Assembly (NCBI GenBank): GCA_910584595.1 | Contig: CAJUBQ010000074.1 | Span: forward strand, 1 to 23,232 | DNA: 23,232 bases | Source of the DNA: an uncultured Eubacterium sp. | Lineage (GTDB): Bacteria > Bacillota > Clostridia > Lachnospirales > Lachnospiraceae | Direction of reading: 5' to 3' | In this document: positions 16,250 to 22,475 of the stretch, piece after piece | How positions within the stretch are numbered: the stretch's first letter is position 1 | Layout of the letters: each line of letters begins with the position of its first letter | The notes under the pieces: generated by a model | Database searches by the model: none | What the model saw: the letters and a program-made list of their open reading frames with translations, nothing else | Told to the model about the DNA's origin: nothing | Program-made: the position numbers and the translations under genes

Positions 16250-17141
16250 ATCCGGCACGTGTCATTTCTGTACGTATCTTATCCAGTACCGGCCCTTCCG
16301 GTGTAGCAAGGCTTGGCGTATATGGCAGCCCGATTTGTCTGCCCCTTAAATTTGCCATATCTTTTGAAGCTACCGGAAAACTGGCCCCATCCATAGATAG
16401 CCGGACCGGATTCAGTTTAAACTGTGCTTCCAGTGATCCTTCCAGATCGCCTTGAACATATTTATTATAGACATCCGCAATCAGCTCTGGCATAAAATTA
16501 CCTGAAGTGCACACCCCGCCGACGGCGCCATGACACATCGATGCATACAACAGCGTATCTTTTCCGCCAAACACTTTAAATCCAACATCCCTCGTCCTGC
16601 GGATAAACTCAGCCGTCTGTGTAATATCCCCGCTTGTATCCTTCATGCCAACGATATTTTCCACTTCATGCGCAAGCCGCTCCACCAGATTCGCGGACAT
16701 TGTATATCCGACTCTGCCCGGATTATTATATAACAGTACCGGCACGTCCGCAACGGCATCCGCAATCGCCTGAAAATGTCTGAACAGTTCTTCTTCTGTA
16801 GGTTTTAAAAACATAGGCTGGAGTATGGAAATACCTGCCGCGCCGTTTGCTGCTGCCATCTTTGCCAGACGGATGCATTTTTTCGTACGGATCGCACCGA
16901 TCCCAAAATAAACCGGAACCCTGCCCGCAGCCTGATCTACCATAATTTTCAGGCCACGCTCCATCTCGTCTTCTTCCACCATGTAAAACTCTCCGTTGCT
17001 CCCAAAGATCAGTATGCCATGCATACCGCCGTCGATCACATAGTCTACATGCTCCCTTGTTTTTTTCTCATCGATCTGTTCTTGTGCATCGATCGGAGTA
17101 ATAATCGGAACGATGACACCTTTGATAAATTCTGTATTCAT
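16242..17141 (-). CDS. DHDPS/NAL-family aldolase, probably 5-keto-4-deoxyglucarate aldolase
   Basis: The 299-residue product is a class I (Schiff-base) aldolase of the DHDPS/N-acetylneuraminate lyase family: FGSNGE at 46-51, YNNPGRVGY with Tyr138 and Arg143, and GMKDTSGD with Schiff-base Lys167. In this operon it most likely cleaves 5-keto-4-deoxyglucarate to pyruvate and tartronate semialdehyde, the step done by unrelated GarL in E. coli. The alternative in the same family, 5-keto-4-deoxyglucarate dehydratase giving ketoglutarate semialdehyde, fits less well because the reductase and glycerate kinase are present and no semialdehyde dehydrogenase is. ATG at 17141 has AAGGGGGG upstream. It follows the permease by 28 bp. 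Confidence 0.85.
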   Translation of the reverse strand: MNTEFIKGVIVPIITPIDAQEQIDEKKTREHVDYVIDGGMHGILIFGSNGEFYMVEEDEMERGLKIMVDQAAGRVPVYFGIGAIRTKKCIRLAKMAAANGAAGISILQPMFLKPTEEELFRHFQAIADAVADVPVLLYNNPGRVGYTMSANLVERLAHEVENIVGMKDTSGDITQTAEFIRRTRDVGFKVFGGKDTLLYASMCHGAVGGVCTSGNFMPELIADVYNKYVQGDLEGSLEAQFKLNPVRLSMDGASFPVASKDMANLRGRQIGLPYTPSLATPEGPVLDKIRTEMTRAGLI

Positions 17142-17169
17142 CTGAATGCCCCCCTTATTTTGCTGTATT

Positions 17170-18570
17170 TTAATGAATGAATATTGACAAAACGAGCAGT
17201 TCGATAATACCCACGCCTGCCATAATCAGAGAGATTGCTGTCTTACACCGAACCTGGTCTTTTAACTCGGTCACGCCAAACATACCGTTCCATACCCAGA
17301 AACCGCTGTCATTAAAATATGAAAATGAAATCGCGCCAACACAGCAGGAAACAGCCATCAAAAGCGGGCTGACGGAAATCGCGCCTATCAGCGAAGCAGA
17401 TAACGATGCTGCCGTAGTAATTGCTACGGTAGCAGATCCCAGCGCAATACGCATCAAAGCTGCAATGATAAACGGAAGTAAAATTGCAGGAAGCGGCATT
17501 TTCATAACAACTTCGCCAAGCGCATCCCCAACGCCGCTGACTTTTATGACGTTGCCAAGCGAACCGCCGGCGCCTGTTATCAGCATAATAATACCAGTGC
17601 TCTTAATCGCATCATCCATCACATGCAGCACTTCTTTTGTCGGATCCTTTGCCATCAGTCCATAAATAGCGATCAGTGTACCAATGGAAAGCGCAACGAT
17701 CGGTGAACCCAAAAATGCCAGTATAGAAATGCTTTGGCCCATCATTCCTACGATCGTATTTGCCAAAATCAAAATCAGCGGTACGATAATCGGCGCAATG
17801 GAAACGCCCAGCCCCGGAAGCTTTTTCTTTCCGATCATCCGATCCAGTTCTTCCATAGACTTTATGTATTCCTGTTTAAATTCTTTTCTTTCAAAACCGC
17901 CGTCATCCGTTGGAATCTGATAAATCTTCTTTCCAATACTCTGGCAGTAAAACACAGCAACAATGAGCATTGGTATCGACACAAGCGAACCGCAGATAAT
18001 CATTTGTCCTACATCAGCGCCAAGCATGCTTGCTGCCGTCGTAGGGCCCGGTGTCGGCGGCACCAGACAGTGTGTCAGCTGAAGCCCTGCCGCCATCGCA
18101 AGCGCAAGACCAATCAAAGATTTGCCTGTAACTTTAGAAATAGCCTTACAAAGCGGCGCAAAAATAACGATTGCCGAATCTGCAAATACCGGAATTGCAA
18201 TAAACCACCCCGTAATTGCCAGCGCCCATTCTTCTTTTTTCTTTCCAACGGCTTTGATAAACGAATACGCCATTTTCTCTGCGGCTCCCGATTTTTCCAG
18301 AATTCCGCCCATCATAACGCCCAGTCCAATAATAATGCCCGTACTTTTTAACGTATTTCCAAACCCGTCCTGAATTGCTGTTACCAGACCTGTAATCGTT
18401 GTTCCATCTTCCTGAGTCACATTAACAAACGGCATACCTCCGATAATGCCAGTAATGCCCGATGCTATCATCAATGCAATAAAAGTATGTACCTTTGTCT
18501 TAGAGACAAGCACAACCATAACGACGATACCTACGATCAGTCCGATCAGCATACGTGTAGATTCACTCAT
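17170..18570 (-). CDS. GntP-family sugar-acid permease
   Basis: The 466-residue integral membrane protein has about a dozen hydrophobic segments and GntP-family signatures: HCLVPPTPGPTTAASMLGAD near 167-187, FIAIPVFADSAIVIFAPL near 124-141, and FSYFNDSGFWVWN near 420-432. GntP carriers are proton symporters for gluconate and related acids; here the operon points to galactarate or glucarate (inference). The start is taken as ATG at 18570, since GAGGTG precedes it at proper spacing and overlaps the GTG that would give three more residues. A hairpin lies upstream in the 103-bp gap after the reductase gene. Confidence 0.92.
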   Translation of the reverse strand: MSESTRMLIGLIVGIVVMVVLVSKTKVHTFIALMIASGITGIIGGMPFVNVTQEDGTTITGLVTAIQDGFGNTLKSTGIIIGLGVMMGGILEKSGAAEKMAYSFIKAVGKKKEEWALAITGWFIAIPVFADSAIVIFAPLCKAISKVTGKSLIGLALAMAAGLQLTHCLVPPTPGPTTAASMLGADVGQMIICGSLVSIPMLIVAVFYCQSIGKKIYQIPTDDGGFERKEFKQEYIKSMEELDRMIGKKKLPGLGVSIAPIIVPLILILANTIVGMMGQSISILAFLGSPIVALSIGTLIAIYGLMAKDPTKEVLHVMDDAIKSTGIIMLITGAGGSLGNVIKVSGVGDALGEVVMKMPLPAILLPFIIAALMRIALGSATVAITTAASLSASLIGAISVSPLLMAVSCCVGAISFSYFNDSGFWVWNGMFGVTELKDQVRCKTAISLIMAGVGIIELLVLSIFIH

Positions 18571-18617
18571 TTTTCTCACCTCATTATATTACACGAAAGT
18601 CCCCTCTTTCAACTACA

Positions 18618-18642
18618 AATGGGCAGAATACAGCTGCCCATT
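18618..18642 (-). terminator. Hairpin between reductase and permease genes
   Basis: AATGGGCAG (18618-18626) and CTGCCCATT (18634-18642) form a perfect 9-bp stem with a 7-nt loop. There is no U run on the minus-strand side, so it is more likely an attenuating or processing structure that sets the relative levels of reductase and permease than a full terminator. Confidence 0.5.
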
Positions 18643-18673
18643 ATTTTCAGTTATCGCAATACGAATTATGCTA

Positions 18674-19564
18674 TTACTGCTCTTTTACAATGCTTGTACC
18701 GGAAATTTTCTCATAATATTTCACAATACTGTCATGATCTTCTTTTTCGCATCCTTCTGCTTTTAAAAACTGCATGACTTCCATCATCTGCGCGGTTAAC
18801 GGCACAGGAGAATTGATCGCATGCGCTGCGTTCAATGCATTCGTCAAATCTTTAATATGCAGTTCGATACGGAAACCAGGATTATAATTTCCCGTCAGCA
18901 TCATCGGAGCTTTCGCATCCATCACTGTAGAGCCTGCCAGTCCTCCCCGGATTGCCTGATACACAAGCTCCGGATCTGTTCCCGCTTTTTTTGCAAAGGT
19001 AAGCGCCTCTGATACGGCTGCAATATTTACGGCTACCACAATCTGATTTGCCAGTTTTGCCACATTTCCGGAACCAAGCTCACCGACATATACAACAGAA
19101 CCGGCCATCACCATTAATAAGTCATAATATTTGTCAAACAGCTCTTTTTTTCCACCTACCATCACAGAAAGCGTACCATCGATTGCTTTTGGTTCTCCAC
19201 CGGACACTGGCGCATCCAGCATATCAATCCCTTTTTCTGCAAGTTCAGCTCCTATCTTTTTGCTTTCTACCGGATCAATCGAGCTCATGTCAATCAGCAC
19301 CGTACCTGGCTTTGCTGTCTCAGCAATACCGCCCTCGCCAAATACCGCTGCACGTACATGCGGTGAATTCGGTACCATAGTGATAATCACTTCACATTCG
19401 CTGGCCACCTGTGCGCCATTTGCCGCACCCTTTGCACCCAGAGCGGTCAGCTCATCTACCGATGCCTGGTTAAAATCGCATACAACAAGATCATAACCTG
19501 CTTTTACAAGATTTTTGCTCATCGGCTTTCCCATAATACCTAATCCAATAAATCCAACTTTCAT
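18674..19564 (-). CDS. garR: Tartronate semialdehyde reductase (2-hydroxy-3-oxopropionate reductase)
   Basis: The 296-residue product is a beta-hydroxyacid dehydrogenase: Rossmann motif GFIGLGIMGKPM at 4-15, substrate-binding DAPVSGG at 117-123, and GSGNVAKLANQ with catalytic Lys170. It reduces tartronate semialdehyde to D-glycerate with NAD(P)H, feeding the kinase downstream. The length matches the family (about 295). ATG at 19564 has AAGGAGG 8 nt upstream, the strongest ribosome site in the operon. It is the first gene of the galactarate operon. A TATAAT at 19625-19620 and a 7-1-7 palindrome at 19730-19744 are candidates for its promoter and operator. Confidence 0.92.
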   Translation of the reverse strand: MKVGFIGLGIMGKPMSKNLVKAGYDLVVCDFNQASVDELTALGAKGAANGAQVASECEVIITMVPNSPHVRAAVFGEGGIAETAKPGTVLIDMSSIDPVESKKIGAELAEKGIDMLDAPVSGGEPKAIDGTLSVMVGGKKELFDKYYDLLMVMAGSVVYVGELGSGNVAKLANQIVVAVNIAAVSEALTFAKKAGTDPELVYQAIRGGLAGSTVMDAKAPMMLTGNYNPGFRIELHIKDLTNALNAAHAINSPVPLTAQMMEVMQFLKAEGCEKEDHDSIVKYYEKISGTSIVKEQ

Positions 19565-19770
19565 TTTTGATTCCTCCTTGTTTTTTATTTAGAAGTTGTA
19601 TTTCGTATCGTTCAACGTTATTATATTGAATTATCTTTAATTTTACTATGGAAATAGATGACAAAAAATAATATTTTTTTAGTTTTATATGCAATATCTT
19701 TCGTTTAGTAAAATTATTTATTTCAATTGTTTCATATTATGAAATATCAAATTGCAAAGTACATTAAAAA
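19565..19770 (-). promoter_or_regulatory. Upstream control region of the galactarate operon
   Basis: This AT-rich gap of about 200 bp contains, on the minus strand, TATAAT at 19625-19620 as the best -10 (no convincing -35 at 17 nt) and the perfect palindrome TTTCATA-T-TATGAAA at 19730-19744, itself inside a looser dyad CAATT...AATTG. No sigma-54 element and no good cre box was seen. The promoter and operator assignments are tentative. Confidence 0.4.
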
Positions 19771-19802
19771 AACAGGATGATTCTTTTTTGAATGATCCTG
19801 TT
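19771..19802. terminator. Bidirectional intrinsic terminator
   Basis: AACAGGATGATTC (19771-19783) pairs with GAATGATCCTGTT (19790-19802) with one mismatch. It is flanked by A5-7 on the left and T4 on the right, so it works in both directions. It separates the galactarate operon from the debris to the right; no intact gene now ends here. Confidence 0.75.
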
Positions 19803-19816
19803 TTCATTATGCATCA

Positions 19817-19860
19817 TTTTTCATTAGGTATATTTTTCATTAGGTATATTTTTCATTAGG
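19817..19860. repeat. 16-bp tandem repeat
   Basis: TTTTTCATTAGGTATA occurs twice in full (19817-19848), and a third copy is cut after 12 nt (19849-19860). It is non-coding. From here to 20020 I see no gene: minus-strand frames contain stops, and only scattered short open stretches are present. Confidence 0.85.
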
Positions 19861-20009
19861 CACTATCTCAAACAGCTATTGCCCGATTCCAAAAATTTTC
19901 ATCAAAATATGAATCCTCCGCAAAGTGGGGAGTGCAGATCGCGGGAATGATTTTTCAAACACGCTCTGGCTTTAAATTCCGCTAACATTTCAAATTCCTC
20001 CACACTTGA

Positions 20010-20060
20010 GAACTGTAAAGAAAAATCCTGCGGACTATTTGCAAGTTATTTCTTTACAGT
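20010..20060. repeat. Hairpin-forming dispersed repeat, right copy
   Basis: GAACTGTAAAGAAA and TTTCTTTACAGTTC are inverted arms around about 24 nt. Bases 20021-20067 match 881-927 at 45 of 47 positions. The repeat overlaps the 3' end of the recombinase remnant, which reads into it (RNCKEITCK then stop), so it probably truncated that gene. Confidence 0.8.
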
Positions 20061-20388
20061 TCCTTATCCATAACCACATATAAGAATAGGTACGCCGCAT
20101 ATATTCCTGTTCCATTTCCCGCATTTCTTCGTCCGTTGAGATGTCCACAATCCCAACATAGGAATAGCAGATGTCGATTTGCGGTGTCCGTTTCCCCTCT
20201 TTTTTCTCACGCTCATGGACTACGATTTTATCCACAAATGCGTTCAGGATTTCAGGCGTTATCTCGTCGATGCGGGTATATTTCTTGGTGATGGCAATCA
20301 ACTTGGAAACATTGGTCGCTTCATATCCGTCCGGCAGCTTGTAAAAGCGTTCGTCATTCAGCTTTCCATTGACATTATCCTCATAGAT
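20035..20388 (-). pseudogene. C-terminal fragment of a serine recombinase (DUF4368 type)
   Basis: The open frame reads YEDNVNGKLNDERFYKLPDGYEA, then jumps to ITKKYTRIDEITPEILNAFVDKIVVHERE, ICYSYVGIVDIS and MEQEYMRR. These are the linker helix and the DUF4368 tail of large serine recombinases from clostridial mobile elements. Family members have several dozen residues between GYEA and the ITKKYT segment, so an internal deletion is likely. There is no catalytic domain. The last residues are read out of the hairpin repeat. The fragment opens at a stop codon at 20391, where the inverted partner fragment begins. Confidence 0.8.
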
Positions 20389-20429
20389 TTACGAAACGGG
20401 CAGTCAAGCTCCTTTATTTAAGTTTAGCC

Positions 20430-20656
20430 ACCGCCAACGGGAATACGCATTTCCGCTGTTCCATGTATAAAAGGACGAGCAGGGCAAAGGAATGTACGCA
20501 GCACTATATCCGAGAGGACGCATTAAAACAGTTGGTGCTGAAACAGCTTCAGCAGTTCCTGTCCTATTTACAGCAGTTTGAGCGTGTGTTTATCCGACAG
20601 CAGATTGACGCCACCCTTGCAGAACGCAGATACGAGTTATCCACAAAGCAGAAACA
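20430..20656 (+). pseudogene. Zinc-ribbon/coiled-coil fragment of a serine recombinase, inverted
   Basis: The plus-strand frame reads GNTHFRCSMYKR, ECTQHYIREDALKQLVLKQL, then FERVFIRQQIDATLAERRYELSTKQK. This is the end of the recombinase zinc ribbon and the following helices. In an intact protein this part stands directly before the YEDNVNGKLNDERF segment found on the opposite strand just to the left. The simplest reading is one recombinase gene whose upstream part was inverted and whose catalytic N terminus was lost. Similarity ends near 20656. Confidence 0.75.
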
Positions 20657-20674
20657 TACTTTTTCTGAGTTTTG

Positions 20675-20788
20675 CGCTACAATAACCTTTATGTTGAGGG
20701 GTTATTGTAGCGTATGCTCTTTCTCCTTTCTGAACCGACTGGTGGGCAGCCGGTTCTATTGATATCAGATTTGTTTCATCTGATATAA
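20675..20788. other. Three consecutive hairpins in a gene-free stretch
   Basis: Within 115 bp are a perfect 13-bp dyad CGCTACAATAACC/GGTTATTGTAGCG (20675-20687, 20700-20712), GAACCGACTG/CAGCCGGTTC with one mismatch (20732-20741, 20747-20756), and TATCAGAT/ATCTGATA (20763-20787). None has a clear U tract. They lie between the recombinase debris and the plus-strand gene pair, so they could be an element end, a replication or transfer structure, or regulatory RNA. The rest of 20657-20957 shows nothing but AT-rich sequence. Confidence 0.55.
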
Positions 20789-20957
20789 TTATTATAGCGT
20801 GTCTGCTGAAATCCGTATGCCGACGGAACTAACGGAAAGCAGGCAAACCCTTTGTGTATTTTTAACAATATTGTTTAATTTTTCTTAATATTTAGAAAAT
20901 TTATTTACATATTTCACAATTATGATATTGTATAATCTAAAAAGGAGGATAAATAAA

Positions 20958-21146
20958 ATGTTACAGGCAAAAAATTTATTAGATGCGCTGGCAGAAAAAG
21001 ATACTTCAGATGTATATGACCAAAATAATGATTTTGATTTTGGCGAGGTTTTAAAATTTTGCAGTTCAGGCAAGCAAAAAACGCAAGGACATAAATTAAG
21101 GTATTCAGACGGTTCAGAAAGAGCTTTTTCATTTGACGATAACTAA
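20958..21146 (+). CDS. Small acidic hypothetical protein, upstream partner of the 210-aa gene
   Basis: The 62-residue product begins MLQAKNLLDALAEKDTSDVYD and ends in a charged tail (HKLRYSDGSERAFSFDDN). It is helical at the N terminus and acidic, with no domain I recognise. ATG at 20958 has AAAGGAGG 9 nt upstream; a longer frame from 20922 lacks such a site. TATAAT at 20931 lies too near the ribosome site to be a normal -10, so the promoter is uncertain. The next gene follows after 14 bp with its own ribosome site, and the pair shares a terminator. Size, charge and order resemble an antitoxin before a toxin, but this is a guess. Confidence 0.75.
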   Translation: MLQAKNLLDALAEKDTSDVYDQNNDFDFGEVLKFCSSGKQKTQGHKLRYSDGSERAFSFDDN

Positions 21147-21160
21147 AGGAGACCGCACAA

Positions 21161-21793
21161 ATGAGTAGGACACAACCGTCAGATACTTTCAAGGCGTTAT
21201 ACTTTGACATTATTGACCCCCTTTTTAAACAGATTTGCGATAATGATAAAAATTACTGCATTAAAAGCCAGGTAAATGACTTGCCTGTCCCGTTTGCTAT
21301 TAATGCCAAATACGAGGATTATAAAGCCGAAGCACTGGAACACATGGCCGGCAGCAGGTTAGACAGACATAAGCTTGCTTCGTGTATATGTGGCGCCATT
21401 GTAGAAATTCAGCCTTTGACTGGATATAATAACGCGCCAATTTCAAAAACTGCCAATGAAACCTTTGCGTTATATGTTGGGTTATATGTTGTAGAATATT
21501 ATATGATATATGACTGCTTGCTAAAAACAGAAGCGCCAGACCAGAAAAAAGAAGGATTGATAAAATACTTAAAGGAAAATTTTCTAATGCAGTTTCCCGA
21601 TAATATTTGTGATGCGCAAAAATATGATAAGAATTTAGCTAATGCCTTATACTGGAGCCGTCAAAGCCGCGGCGATTTAGGTAATAAACTCTCCAGATTT
21701 GATACTTGGGCTTATGCAAAAATATTTTATCATTTGGAATTATATAATAGACCTTATATGGAACAGGCCATTACGGCTTTCTTGGAAAAATAA
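21161..21793 (+). CDS. Hypothetical 210-aa protein, second gene of a plus-strand pair
   Basis: The product is soluble and mostly helical, with two notable parts: RLDRHKLASCICGAIVEIQPLTGYNNAPI (about residues 64-92, given in part as RLDRHKLASCICGA) and a hydrophobic ALYVGLYVVEYYMIY helix. RLDRH has an R-x3-H spacing that is close to, but not, the HEPN R-x4-6-H motif. I do not recognise the family. The start ATG has AAAGGAG upstream. Codon usage is AT-richer than the minus-strand operons, which fits acquired DNA. It is followed within 2 bp by an intrinsic terminator, so the pair is a complete two-gene unit. Confidence 0.8.
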   Translation: MSRTQPSDTFKALYFDIIDPLFKQICDNDKNYCIKSQVNDLPVPFAINAKYEDYKAEALEHMAGSRLDRHKLASCICGAIVEIQPLTGYNNAPISKTANETFALYVGLYVVEYYMIYDCLLKTEAPDQKKEGLIKYLKENFLMQFPDNICDAQKYDKNLANALYWSRQSRGDLGNKLSRFDTWAYAKIFYHLELYNRPYMEQAITAFLEK

Positions 21794-21794
21794 A

Positions 21795-21831
21795 AAACAG
21801 GCAGTATTGTATAACGATACTGTCTGTTTTT
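21795..21831 (+). terminator. Intrinsic terminator of the plus-strand gene pair
   Basis: AAAACAGGCAGTAT pairs with ATACTGTCTGTTTT (one G-T wobble) around a 9- to 10-nt loop and runs into T6. It starts directly after the TAA of the 210-aa gene. Confidence 0.88.
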
Positions 21832-21850
21832 TATTTATAACACCTATAGG

Positions 21851-21985
21851 TTAATCCTGATCAGCCTGAACACCGCTCAATACAATCGGAATATCATGCC
21901 CCAGTCTTTCCAAGCCGATTTTTACTTTTAAACAAACCTCTTCCCATTCTTTTAAAAGACGTGTGATATAAGCATCTACGAACAT
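21851..21985 (-). CDS. 44-residue ORF, unknown
   Basis: Reads MFVDAYITRLLKEWEEVCLK and so on to SGVQADQD. The ATG at 21985 is preceded by GGGAGGTG at 6-7 nt, a strong ribosome site for such a short frame. The protein is helical and amphipathic. It starts about 46 bp after the end of the IS630 remnant. I do not recognise it; it may be a small intact gene or the remaining start of a larger disrupted one. Confidence 0.4.
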   Translation of the reverse strand: MFVDAYITRLLKEWEEVCLKVKIGLERLGHDIPIVLSGVQADQD

Positions 21986-22031
21986 TGATAAACACCTCCC
22001 ACAGGCTGTGTGTGGTCTCCATATTTGAGCT

Positions 22032-22465
22032 TTAACTGCTCAGGCTATGAACTAGCACTCCATCCGAACAGTTTTTAGAGTACTGTTGGATATAATTTAT
22101 TCGCGCATCTGTGGTTGTAAACTGCCAGTTTATTTTTCTGCTTTCGGCATTTCGCTTAACTGTCCAGATGCGGACCTGTTCCTTAAAACTCTCTATATCT
22201 GGAAGCGGTTTTGCAAGCGCCTGGCGGCTCATAACGCCGATTTCAATTTCTGCCATATCAAGCCAGCTTCCGTGTTTTGGAGTGTAATGCCATTCAAACC
22301 GGTCTGCCAGCCTGCGGGCTTCTTCCGGCTGAAATGCCTTGTATAATGATGCTGTTGTGTGGATATTGAGGTTGTCTGTAACAAGCACAATTTTTTCCGC
22401 ACGCGGGTATAGGACATCAGATGTATATTTCAGTAAATCCAATCATACCGTTCCATATCTTTCTA
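22032..22465 (-). pseudogene. IS630-family transposase, C-terminal remnant with frameshift
   Basis: The 136-residue open frame contains the DDE signature of IS630 transposases: KIVLVTDNLNIHT with the second Asp, WHYTPKHGSWLDMAEIEIGV with the final Glu, and the usual tail RNAESRKINWQFTTTDARI. Upstream in another frame, MERYDWIY can be read, after which a one-base shift leads into LLKYTSDVLYPRAEK, so the gene is frameshifted as well as missing its N-terminal helix-turn-helix and first catalytic Asp. I saw no terminal inverted repeats. It lies 33 bp or less from the end of the DUF4097-like gene and is a dead fragment. Confidence 0.82.
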
Positions 22466-22475
22466 CACTCCAAAA

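Noticed and set aside
18674..19800. sigma-54 (-24/-12) promoter for the galactarate operon
   Set aside because: No TGGCAC-N5-TTGC-like element was found on the minus strand in this gap, and the regulator lacks GAFTGA.
19870..20000. Possible broken minus-strand coding sequence (reads LPTLRRIHILMKIFGIGQ then stop)
   Set aside because: Short, interrupted by stops, without ribosome site or domain; it may be a dispersed non-coding repeat but I cannot support a gene.
881..20067. Calling the whole 19 kb an integrated mobile element with att sites
   Set aside because: The repeat is a hairpin and the enclosed genes include metF and a catabolic operon; with no intact integrase and no empty-site comparison, a dispersed repeat is as likely.
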